Shown here piece by piece: positions 7,214-13,231 of a DNA stretch of 13,233 bases (position 1 is the first letter of the stretch; the number at the start of each line of letters is the position of its first letter). This DNA comes from DASSWG01 sp041689995. GTDB lineage: Bacteria > Bacteroidota > Bacteroidia > Flavobacteriales > Flavobacteriaceae. Under the pieces are notes generated by a model. That model saw nothing but the letters and a program-made list of their open reading frames with translations, was not told the DNA's origin and ran no database searches. The stretch lies in assembly GCA_041689995.1 (NCBI GenBank), contig JBDNFD010000097.1:1-13233 (forward strand). Direction: 5' to 3'. Position numbers and translations under genes: made by a program.

Positions 7214-10200
7214 TTAATTTCCGCCGGTTTCAACGGAAGAATTTGTTTGTGCCTCGATTTCTTTAATGCGCGCCAATTCTGTTTGCGCCTCTTTGACCAC
7301 TTCGGGATAATCGCTAAAATTTTTAATAGTCGTGTCCAAAATATAGGTCGCTTGGTACGCATCGCCCAGATCATAAAAATTCAGGGCCATCAGCACTAAA
7401 CCTTTTGCTCCATATAATTTGTATCCAGAAAAATCTTTCGCCAATTGTTGAACCGCTGCGTTCGAAGCTTCATACTTTTTATCTTTCCTTTTAAAATAGG
7501 CATTGTAATAAAGTGCTTCCGCGCCCAAGGCTCCGTCTGCAGTTTTTTGAACCTCTGCGTATGCTTTTTTAGCACGGGTTTCATCTCCTGTTTTAATTGC
7601 GGAACGAGCGATATATAATTGGGCATCGTTTTTCACATTGCCTTCAATTTTGGAGTTGGAGAGCACTTTTTCCGCGTAAGCTACGGTTTGCTGATAATCA
7701 CCTTGATTATAATAGGATTTCATTAAATTCGATTGGGCAAAAATGATATTTTGCGGAAAATCTGCTTCGGTTTCCAAACGTTGCAGTACGGGAATGGCTT
7801 CAGCATAGTTTCGGTTTTCCAAATAAACTTGTGATAATCGCGCCAACGCCCGTTCAGAATAAGCACTTCGCGGTTGAGAGGTTACATATTTATAATGTTC
7901 AAGACTTTCTTTGTGATTTCCGTTTTTGAACAGGAGCTGTGCCAAATAAAAATGGCTTTCGGTGGCATGCAAGCCGTTTGGAAATCCCTTCAAATATTTG
8001 TTCAAATTTCGGATGGCTGCCTCGTCATTGTTCTCCATAAACTGTTTTTCTGCGGCTTCAAATGTGGTATTGTCAATATCTGCATCGGTGACATTTACAA
8101 AATCAAGTTTTGAAACCCAGGTGGCATATTCGTCTGTTTTTCCCAAATCGACATAAATAATCCGTGCGGTTTGAACTGCTTGCATGGATTCTTCTGTATT
8201 GGGATAATCGGCAACAACTTTCTTGAATTTTGTCAATGCCTTATCGGCTTGGTCATTGTTGTAATAAACCAATCCTTGTTTCAACAAAGATTTCGAAACA
8301 AAGGAACTGGCGGGAATGGTTTTCACCAAATTTTCATAAGCCTGCAATCCGTCGATGGTTTTTCCATCCGCTATGAGCGTGTTTCCAAGTTCGTAATAAG
8401 CATCATCGCGGTAAATGGAAGTCGGGGATTTGTTCAAAAATGTGTTCAATTCCTCAATTTTGCGGTCGTTTTTTTCCACAAAACCATAACTCAACGCTTT
8501 TTGAAAATAAGCATAATCGTTGTTGAAACCTTCCAAGGACATCGCTTTGTTATATGCTTCCATGGCTTTCCAATAATCACTGGTCACAAAATAACTGTCT
8601 CCCAATCTTAAATATGCGTCGTTTTTTTGAGCATTGGGAATATTTTCCATGGAAGAATAGTTTGAAAAAGCATCGATGGAATTTGGGTAATCTTTCAATT
8701 TAAAATAGGCATATCCAAGATTGTAGGAAAGATTTTTCATGTCAGCCAAACCTTTAGCGGCAGGCATTTCCCTATAAGCTTTATAACTTTTTAAGGCGGT
8801 CTGGAAATTGCTGAGGTTATAATTGCTTTCGGCTTTCCAAAAAGTGGCTTTTGCGGTGTAAACCGGATCAACCTTTGAACTCAATGATTTATCAAAGTTT
8901 TCAAGTGCTTTTTGATAATTCTCCTGTTTATAAAATTCGATTCCATATAAAAAGGCAACTTTCTGGAATGCTTTTCGGTCTTCTGGAAGATAACTTTCTT
9001 CCAACAAATCCATGGCCGCTTCATAATTTTTTGAGGAAATATAGGAATCGATCAACAAGGAATGAATTTCATCTTTTGCAGCGGAATAAGGATATTTCTT
9101 TAAGAAATCGGACAACACTTTTGGGGCGCTTTCATAACTGTTCCCAATTTCGTAGCTTAATTTCGCATAATTCAAAGCCGCACCTTCTTTGATGCGCGCA
9201 TCGAAATCCATTTCCGAAGCGTTTTTAAAAGCATTCAAAGCCTGCTGTTTTTGTCCCATTTTCAAATAACTTTGGGCTAAATGATAATAGGCATTTTGCG
9301 CGGTACTATTTTGTCCGTTGATTATTTTGTTGAATTCGGAAATCGCCTGTTCATATTCGGCCAACTCGAAATAGGAATAGCCCAATTGGTAATAATCCGT
9401 ATTGCTCCACTTTCCGCGCTCGCCTTTATATTCTTTCAAATACGGAACCGCTTCCTGATAATTTCCGAGGTTGAAATAACTTTCACCAATTATTTTATTG
9501 AGTTGCGAACGTTCGCGAATGTTAGATTTTGAAAGTTGTTCTTTTGCCAAACTGATGGCTTTTTCAAAATTTCCTTGTTTGAAATTCATATCACTTTGAA
9601 AATAGGAAAGGTTTTTCCCATTTTCCCCTTCGGCTTCTACTTCTTCGAATATTTCGGTCGCTTCCTTATAATCATCTTTGGAATAGGCCATAAATCCGAG
9701 GTAATATTTCGCTTCGGAACCATATTTTTCAGAATTTTTCACCTTGTTGAAATAGGTAGCGGCTTTTGGAAAATTATTGTTTTTGAAAAATACATAGCCA
9801 TAATTGAAATAATACTTTTCGCGTTCGGCGGAAGGCAGCATAAATTCATCTACTTGTGCAAACCAAGTTTCGGCATCGCGATAATTTCCTTGTTGGAAAT
9901 AAAAATTGGCCGCATCGGAAAAAGCGGAATTCCGTTTGGTGCTGGTCGGATATTTCTCGACAAAATTCTCCATCAGTCCGCCGGCGTTTGGCTGACCCAG
10001 GCGAACCGCACAAATAGCTTGGTAATAGGCGGCTTCAGATTCAACTTCTAATTTTTCGGTGTTATTTTTTACTTCTTGAAAAAGCAATTGTGCCGCGTGA
10101 TATTCCTGATGGTCATACAAATCGAGCGCCCGATCGAATTTTTTCAAGTCGTACGTATGGATTTCGGATTGTTGGGCAAAACCTATGGTAGAGATAAATA

Positions 10201-10234
10201 AAATCAGCAATAATGAAAGGGAAGGGCGTAGCAT
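7214..10234 (-). CDS. Large periplasmic tetratricopeptide-repeat protein
   Basis: 1006-residue exported protein. The signal peptide is MLRPSLSLLL through STIGFAQ, cleaved around residues 20-22. Almost all of the rest is tandem TPR helices with the usual W/Y-x2-LG-x2-Y/A-x3-Y-x2-A-x3-F pattern (for example YYQLGYSYFELAEYEQAISEF, split here only by eye), giving well over 15 repeats from about residue 30 to 985. No catalytic domain is seen. The last residues (AQTNSSVETGGN) are a polar tail. TPR superhelices are protein-binding scaffolds; with a signal peptide and no membrane anchor this one should act in the periplasm. It is the first gene of an operon with the outer-membrane barrel 45 bases downstream, so it may hold or load cargo for that barrel (inference). 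A -7 promoter box lies 25 bases before the ATG. Confidence 0.93.
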   Translation of the reverse strand: MLRPSLSLLLILFISTIGFAQQSEIHTYDLKKFDRALDLYDHQEYHAAQLLFQEVKNNTEKLEVESEAAYYQAICAVRLGQPNAGGLMENFVEKYPTSTKRNSAFSDAANFYFQQGNYRDAETWFAQVDEFMLPSAEREKYYFNYGYVFFKNNNFPKAATYFNKVKNSEKYGSEAKYYLGFMAYSKDDYKEATEIFEEVEAEGENGKNLSYFQSDMNFKQGNFEKAISLAKEQLSKSNIRERSQLNKIIGESYFNLGNYQEAVPYLKEYKGERGKWSNTDYYQLGYSYFELAEYEQAISEFNKIINGQNSTAQNAYYHLAQSYLKMGQKQQALNAFKNASEMDFDARIKEGAALNYAKLSYEIGNSYESAPKVLSDFLKKYPYSAAKDEIHSLLIDSYISSKNYEAAMDLLEESYLPEDRKAFQKVAFLYGIEFYKQENYQKALENFDKSLSSKVDPVYTAKATFWKAESNYNLSNFQTALKSYKAYREMPAAKGLADMKNLSYNLGYAYFKLKDYPNSIDAFSNYSSMENIPNAQKNDAYLRLGDSYFVTSDYWKAMEAYNKAMSLEGFNNDYAYFQKALSYGFVEKNDRKIEELNTFLNKSPTSIYRDDAYYELGNTLIADGKTIDGLQAYENLVKTIPASSFVSKSLLKQGLVYYNNDQADKALTKFKKVVADYPNTEESMQAVQTARIIYVDLGKTDEYATWVSKLDFVNVTDADIDNTTFEAAEKQFMENNDEAAIRNLNKYLKGFPNGLHATESHFYLAQLLFKNGNHKESLEHYKYVTSQPRSAYSERALARLSQVYLENRNYAEAIPVLQRLETEADFPQNIIFAQSNLMKSYYNQGDYQQTVAYAEKVLSNSKIEGNVKNDAQLYIARSAIKTGDETRAKKAYAEVQKTADGALGAEALYYNAYFKRKDKKYEASNAAVQQLAKDFSGYKLYGAKGLVLMALNFYDLGDAYQATYILDTTIKNFSDYPEVVKEAQTELARIKEIEAQTNSSVETGGN

Positions 10235-10259
10235 CGAAATATTTTTGTGTTGGTTGGTT

Positions 10260-10267
10260 CAAAGATA
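10260..10267 (-). promoter_or_regulatory. -7 promoter element of the TPR/barrel operon
   Basis: On the minus strand TATCTTTG exactly fits TAnnTTTG, 25 bases upstream of the TPR start at 10234, giving a short leader of roughly 20 bases. A -33 TTTG is not obvious. Confidence 0.5.
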
Positions 10268-10269
10268 AA

Positions 10270-10434
10270 TTAATCTCATTTTTAATAACGCTGGAAAGCT
10301 GTGATAATTATGTTAATGTTACAAATGGATGGGTTATTGCGAAAAATCAAAGAGAAGTTACTCTTGATAAACGTGGGCCTCCCACAAATTGGAGAGCACA
10401 ATTTAATGATAAGAAATTGATTATGGGCAACTAA
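10270..10434 (+). pseudogene. Coding-looking scrap, possible gene remnant
   Basis: This plus-strand frame runs out of the TPR promoter region with no good start and ends at TAA (10432-10434). The last ~45 residues (NVTNGWVIAKNQREVTLDK, then RGPPTNWRAQFNDKKLIMGN) have a protein-like composition, unlike the AT-rich noise around it. I do not recognise a family. It may be the C-terminal remnant of a lost gene, or chance. Confidence 0.25.
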
Positions 10435-10595
10435 GAATTGATCTGCAAAGCGGACAGACTTTGCTATGCCTTAACTTTTAAATTAAATGATAGAAACCAA
10501 AGATTGGAAAAAGAGACACCGAAAAGAACAAAAATACGGTCGAAAATTAAGTGAGTTCGATACATTTTGATTGTGCAAATAAAACTTCACCCTCA
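10435..10595. other. Gene-poor interval
   Basis: Holds a small hairpin (GCAAAG/CTTTGC, 10445-10464, no T-run after it) and a 27-residue basic plus-strand frame at 10487-10570 (starts MIETKDWKKRHRKEQ). Neither is convincing as a gene or terminator. Confidence 0.3.
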
Positions 10596-10718
10596 TTAAT
10601 CCTTCTTTAAATCCATCGTTTTTCCGATAAGGACTAAATCCACCGGATTCGTCAACACAATATTCAGCTCTGGTCTATACCGCTGGGGCTGCACAAGATC
10701 GGCGAGCCGAATACTTAG
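10596..10718 (-). pseudogene. Possible C-terminal remnant of an unknown gene
   Basis: The minus-strand frame from 10718 (after an in-frame stop) to TAA at 10596 encodes 40 residues containing RLADLVQPQRYRPELNIVLT and NPVDLVLIGKTMDLKKD. The stretch is visibly more GC-rich than its flanks and reads like an ordinary protein tail, but no start is available. Other frames over the same DNA are also open (for example 10578-10665 on the same strand), so the coding frame is not certain. Family not recognised. Confidence 0.3.
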
Positions 10719-10799
10719 TTATTGTAAGCAGTTTGTTATTCTTTTGTTTTCTTTTCAATTTTGGCATTTTAAACTTTCAATGATTTATATAAAACGGAA

Positions 10800-10834
10800 A
10801 AAAGGTGTTTTGGACAAACCTAAAAACACCTTTT
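10800..10834 (-). terminator. Rho-independent terminator for the small membrane-protein gene
   Basis: AAAAGGTGTTTT (10800-10811) and AAAACACCTTTT (10823-10834) form a perfect 12-bp stem with an 11-base loop. Read on the minus strand the stem is followed by two more T, making six in a row. It begins 27 bases after the stop of the 60-residue gene. It could also stop rightward transcription, but less well. Confidence 0.75.
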
Positions 10835-10861
10835 AAAATTGATTTTTTGAGAAATATTAGG

Positions 10862-11044
10862 TTACAATAATTGTTTTTTATTTATAAATTGAAAAATAAA
10901 AGTATAAATAAAATATAACCAACATAAAGTTGATATTCCAAGTACGATATCTCCTAATATTTTATAATTGCTAATTTTTACAATTGTTCCCACAAATGCT
11001 CCAATGATTGCTATAATTAAAATAAGCTTCATTTTCTTTCTCAT
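10862..11044 (-). CDS. Small two-helix membrane protein
   Basis: 60 residues: basic N-terminus MRKKMK, first hydrophobic helix about residues 6-22 (LILIIAIIGAFVGTIVK), a short polar turn (ISNYKILGD), second helix about 32-53 (IVLGISTLCWLYFIYTFIF), then a basic tail (NKKQLL). This predicts an inner-membrane protein with both ends in the cytoplasm. Either ATG (11044 or 11032) would work; the first is used. The gene lies 13 bases after the stop of a cysteine-containing peptide frame on the same strand and is followed by a strong terminator, so the two probably share one transcript. Small hydrophobic partners of secreted peptides are often immunity proteins, but nothing in the sequence proves that here. 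No named family recognised. Confidence 0.65.
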   Translation of the reverse strand: MRKKMKLILIIAIIGAFVGTIVKISNYKILGDIVLGISTLCWLYFIYTFIFQFINKKQLL

Positions 11045-11057
11045 TTGTTCTTAAATT

Positions 11058-11222
11058 TTAACCGTGAATTTCACAATGTGCGGCGACAGCTAAAAGTACT
11101 CCTGGATTTGAATACCAAGCAACACACCCAACGAAATCGTCACAAACATCGTTTTTTTTTAGGTTTAAGTTGGCAAAACTAAACCATATAATTAGTTCAT
11201 AATAATTTTTATGTATTATTTT
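11058..11222 (-). CDS. Possible small Cys-containing hydrophobic peptide gene (start unclear)
   Basis: A stop-free frame of 54 codons. The C-terminal part reads NLNLKKNDVCDDF, then VGCVAWYSNPGVLLAVAAHC, then EIHG-stop. It contains three cysteines (27, 33, 50 of the frame), a tryptophan and a hydrophobic helix, on a background of AT-rich noise. The LNLKKNDV segment resembles leader regions of Bacteroidota precursor peptides, and the rest resembles a small bacteriocin-like core. However, the frame has no ATG, GTG or TTG; upstream ATGs (11165-11210 area) run out of frame into stops, and an A9 tract (11152-11160) could hide a frameshift. It may be a decayed gene, a frameshifted one, or one using a rare start. 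It is followed 13 bases later by the two-helix protein. Confidence 0.35.
   Translation of the reverse strand, partial: KIIHKNYYELIIWFSFANLNLKKNDVCDDFVGCVAWYSNPGVLLAVAAHCEIHG
11174..11181 (-). promoter_or_regulatory. Candidate -7 promoter element before the peptide/membrane-protein pair
   Basis: On the minus strand TAGTTTTG matches TAnnTTTG. It lies inside the open part of the peptide frame, so if it is used, translation must begin downstream of about 11167, which argues against the first third of that frame being coding. Confidence 0.3.
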
Positions 11223-11271
11223 TTAGTTGATTTTTGACTCATTTTTAAAGTTAGATTTTCATTAATTGCTT

Positions 11272-11330
11272 GCGACGTTTATGTATATGAGCAGTGGCGG
11301 TTGTGCAACAGTTACCGGTTTTGGCTTTAG
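11272..11330. repeat. Intergenic repeat copy A (two adjacent repeat blocks)
   Basis: Block 1, GCGACGTTTATGTATATGAG (11272-11291), matches 11977-11997 (GCGAACTTTTATGTATATGAG). Block 2, GGTTGTGCAACAGTTACC (11299-11316), matches GGTTGCGCAACGGTTACC at 12244-12261 with two differences and further similarity beyond (GTTTTGG / GTGTTGT). The heart GTTGTGCAAC is near-palindromic. The block ends 6 bases from the toxin stop codon. Confidence 0.7.
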
Positions 11331-11336
11331 TGCTAT

Positions 11337-11660
11337 TCAGTTACTATTTCTTTTTTCATCAATCATTTTATTCGGATTCTGTCTGACATCAAAAACATCA
11401 TTTATGAATATTTTGTCTTTTGTATATCGATAAATGATTTTATAATTTCCGCTCAAAATATATCTATGATTTTGTTTGAATTTATCCAAATAAAATTCAA
11501 TTTGACCAGATTCTGGATTATGAATAAGTTGCTTTGTTGCTTCAAGTATTTGCAACCGAATTTTCCGCGCAATTTTTTTGCTCGCTTTAATTTTATAGTA
11601 ATCAAAAATATCTTTTAAGTTTCCAATGGCGAAGTCTGACCAAATTATTTTCATAATCAT
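11337..11660 (-). CDS. RelE/ParE-family toxin of a type II toxin-antitoxin system
   Basis: 107 residues from the ATG at 11660 (an ATG two codons later, 11654, giving MKIIWSDFAI, is equally possible; the preceding TTG at 11663 is less likely). The order of elements is that of the RelE/ParE fold: first strand (KIIWSDFA), two helices (NLKDIFDYYKIKASKKIARKI and LEATKQLIHNP), then strands with HRYILSGNYKIIYRYTK and IFINDVFDVRQNP, including the conserved late arginine. RelE members cleave ribosome-bound mRNA and ParE members poison gyrase; the sequence does not say which. The start is 4 bases after the antitoxin stop, the usual antitoxin-first order. The C-terminal tail (MIDEKRNSN) is short and polar. 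Confidence 0.85.
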   Translation of the reverse strand: MIMKIIWSDFAIGNLKDIFDYYKIKASKKIARKIRLQILEATKQLIHNPESGQIEFYLDKFKQNHRYILSGNYKIIYRYTKDKIFINDVFDVRQNPNKMIDEKRNSN

Positions 11661-11664
11661 CAAC

Positions 11665-11904
11665 TCACCAATTTTCTGATATCTCTTCTAACTCAGCTTG
11701 AGTTTTAAATTTTCCATTTTTAAAATCTTGTTCAGATTTTTCAATTCGATTAATAAACTCATCAATTGTAAAAGATTTAAACTCAGATTCGCTATCCTTT
11801 GTTTTTTTCTTTAGGATATAATTTTCAATTTTGTTCAAAATATTTTCATCTTGAGTTTGAGCAAGATAAGAGATCAAATTTAATTTTCGAGTTTGAAAAT
11901 CCAT
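11665..11904 (-). CDS. Antitoxin of the RelE/ParE pair
   Basis: 79 residues beginning MDFQTRKLNLISYLAQTQDE, a pattern typical of Bacteroidota antitoxins paired with RelE/ParE toxins. The N-terminal half is a helical segment (NILNKIENYILKKK). The C-terminal half (FTIDEFINRIEKSEQDFKNG, KTQAELEEISENW) resembles the toxin-neutralising helix and tail of this group. The frame extends upstream to a TTG at 11925, but that codon is part of the likely -7 promoter box TATATTTG, so the ATG at 11904 is chosen. It is the first gene of the pair; such antitoxins usually repress their own promoter. I see no standard helix-turn-helix. Confidence 0.8.
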   Translation of the reverse strand: MDFQTRKLNLISYLAQTQDENILNKIENYILKKKTKDSESEFKSFTIDEFINRIEKSEQDFKNGKFKTQAELEEISENW

Positions 11905-11922
11905 AACAAAATTAGTTTTATT

Positions 11923-11930
11923 CAAATATA
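11923..11930 (-). promoter_or_regulatory. -7 promoter element of the toxin-antitoxin operon
   Basis: TATATTTG on the minus strand matches TAnnTTTG, 18 bases before the ATG at 11904. Its position decides the antitoxin start. Confidence 0.5.
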
Positions 11931-11976
11931 CAAAATTGCTTTTATTTATCGTTAAATTTTGCTTATCCGTATTCCG

Positions 11977-11997
11977 GCGAACTTTTATGTATATGAG
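11977..11997. repeat. Repeat block 1, second copy
   Basis: GCGAACTTTTATGTATATGAG matches 11272-11291 with one extra base and one change. Here it is separated from its partner block by about 245 bases, whereas in copy A the two blocks are 7 bases apart. Confidence 0.7.
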
Positions 11998-12243
11998 TTT
12001 TGGTGTGTCTCGTCACGAACCTCTCCAAATAAAAACTGGCTTTGGAAAATCTGCTCTTGATAGCTATCGGGATTCCAAGTGAGGACTGACCAAGCCATGG
12101 CTTATATACTTTGTGCCTGTTGCAGGACTAAAATATGCTACATTTTATAAATCCATTGAACTTTAGTAAATTATAATTATCTGATTAGTAGATCCATCTT
12201 GCCGAATAATTATTTATCGTAAATAAGAAAACACTAATTATTA

Positions 12244-12270
12244 GGTTGCGCAACGGTTACCAGTGTTGTG
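12244..12270. repeat. Repeat block 2, second copy
   Basis: GGTTGCGCAACGGTTACC plus AGTGTTGTG. It contains the perfect palindrome GTTGCGCAAC and closely matches 11299-11325. It ends 6 bases before the stop codon of the DUF6090 gene, the same place relative to the gene as copy A has to the toxin gene. Confidence 0.7.
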
Positions 12271-12276
12271 CTTTCG

Positions 12277-13053
12277 TTATTTTTTTGAATCGGATTTTAA
12301 TTGGTCAATCATGATATTAGTTTTATAAAGTCTTATATCGTTAAAAAATTGCGTCTTTAAATTTAGTTCGTAATACGTATTCATTAAACTAATAAATTTA
12401 ATCTGTACACTATTCCAGTCCACATTATTCCATACCTGATTGTATAGACTCTGGTTTGCAATATTCATTCCTTTAGACTGCATTGCTGGTATACCGTTTA
12501 TGTAATCAAAATACACTTCGTTTTTGTTTGATATTATTTCTTGAATCATAAAAGTGCACTTTTTTGTATAGCCATAAAAACTCACTATTTCCTCTTGCAG
12601 TTCGTTGTCAAGCAAAGTTATTTGACCTGAACTCTGAAGTGACTGAAAAGTATTGTCACTTACAAGCGGATATTCAGTAGTGGCTATCATTATCCAATTT
12701 TCTCTTTTGAAAAAAGTCAGACTTTGTCTGATGATATTGTTTAAAGTATCTGCGTTAGCATTTGGACGATTAAGAATAGTCCTAATGCTATCAATAGTCC
12801 TATTTTCTTCTTTAGCATGAGATAAATGAAATTTGAAATGATTGACATCCAATAATAGATCGTTAATCAGTTCGGTTTTGTAAATTGAAACTAAATCTTG
12901 ATTCTTTCGACTTTCATTCTGATTATTGATTGAAAGTGCTATTAAAATTCCCAAAACCACAAGGACAATTTCACCAATTGCATAAATCAGATACTTACTG
13001 AACTTATTTTCAGTCAAAGTTTTTTGTCTAATTTTTCTAAAGAATTTAATCAT
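12277..13053 (-). CDS. DUF6090 family membrane protein
   Basis: 258 residues. The N-terminus is the family signature: MIKFFRKIRQKTLTENKF, then SKYLIYAIGEIVLVVLGILI, then ALSINNQNE, giving a basic cytoplasmic start, one membrane helix (about 22-42) and a helical extracytoplasmic domain. The remainder (IYKTELINDLLLDVNHFKFH, LDNELQEEIVSFYGY, NTYYELNLKTQFFNDIRLYK) is predicted mostly helical. The length is normal for DUF6090, which is common in marine Flavobacteriia, often near mobile DNA; function unknown. The start ATG at 13053 is fixed by the conserved N-terminus. No TAnnTTTG box lies between it and the intron end at 13095, so transcription probably comes from inside or beyond the intron. Downstream it abuts repeat block 2. 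Confidence 0.85.
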   Translation of the reverse strand: MIKFFRKIRQKTLTENKFSKYLIYAIGEIVLVVLGILIALSINNQNESRKNQDLVSIYKTELINDLLLDVNHFKFHLSHAKEENRTIDSIRTILNRPNANADTLNNIIRQSLTFFKRENWIMIATTEYPLVSDNTFQSLQSSGQITLLDNELQEEIVSFYGYTKKCTFMIQEIISNKNEVYFDYINGIPAMQSKGMNIANQSLYNQVWNNVDWNSVQIKFISLMNTYYELNLKTQFFNDIRLYKTNIMIDQLKSDSKK

Positions 13054-13080
13054 TGGTTAGCGGTTTGTGGTAATGAAGCA

Positions 13081-13092
13081 CAACGGTTTGTA
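13081..13092. repeat. Short third relative of repeat block 2
   Basis: CACAACGGTT (13081-13090) matches the heart of copy B (CGCAACGGTT, 12249-12258) with one change and copy A (TGCAACAGTT, 11304-11313) with two. A CGGTTTGT direct repeat (13061-13068 and 13086-13093) overlaps it. The intron end lies 5 bases away. Confidence 0.4.
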
Positions 13093-13132
13093 ATCGAGTA
13101 GACAAGGGGAATTTCACCCCAAGCCTCTCACA

Positions 13133-13153
13133 CCCGCCTGCCGGACGGGCAGG
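13133..13153. repeat. GC-rich palindromic insert between intron domains V and VI
   Basis: CCCGCCTGCCGGACGGGCAGG has 6-bp arms CCTGCC/GGCAGG and a second possible pairing CCCG/CGGG. It sits exactly in the linker between domain V and domain VI, where only a few bases are normally found, and its GC content contrasts sharply with the surroundings. It resembles the small CCTGCC palindromes scattered through some Bacteroidota genomes (from memory). Confidence 0.6.
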
Positions 13154-13189
13154 GAACCGTGCTTGAAAGTCTCCCCTCACACGGCTCTT

Positions 13190-13231
13190 CTAATTTGCAA
13201 CAAATATAAGCTCATCCTCTTTCAAGTTGGC
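13190..13231 (-). CDS. Possible C-terminus of the intron-encoded protein (partial)
   Basis: A frame entering from the right edge reads ANLKEDELIFVAN and stops at TAG (13190-13192), two bases before domain V. Intron maturase genes end in domain IV, so the position is right, but 13 codons cannot be identified and may be chance. Confidence 0.2.
   Translation of the reverse strand, partial: ANLKEDELIFVAN

Larger units (their letters stand above)
11931..12276. other. Non-coding interval between antitoxin and DUF6090 gene
   Basis: No convincing gene. It holds repeat block 1 at 11977-11997, a perfect 12-base palindrome AAGCCATGGCTT (12092-12103), a small CCTG-ttg-CAGG hairpin (12117-12127), and repeat block 2 at 12244-12270. 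The 37-codon minus frame at 11985-12098 ends inside repeat block 1 and is judged a chance reading of repeat DNA. Confidence 0.6.

Noticed and set aside
8171..8611. Long plus-strand frames inside the TPR and barrel genes
   Set aside because: They are antisense shadows: the opposite strand carries clear signal peptides, TPR motifs and barrel strands through the whole region.
10445..10464. GCAAAG/CTTTGC hairpin as terminator
   Set aside because: No T-run follows on either strand and no gene ends next to it.
10487..10570. 27-residue basic plus-strand ORF (MIETKDWKKRHRKEQ...)
   Set aside because: Too short, lysine-rich as expected from A-rich DNA, with no promoter or partner gene; could be chance.
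11985..12098. Minus-strand frame of 37 codons starting MAWSVLTWNPDSYQEQ
   Set aside because: It ends inside a repeated DNA block and contains part of a palindrome; it most likely reflects repeat sequence rather than a gene.
11272..13095. CRISPR array
   Set aside because: The repeats number only two or three, are unevenly spaced, and enclose genes rather than spacers; no cas genes are present.
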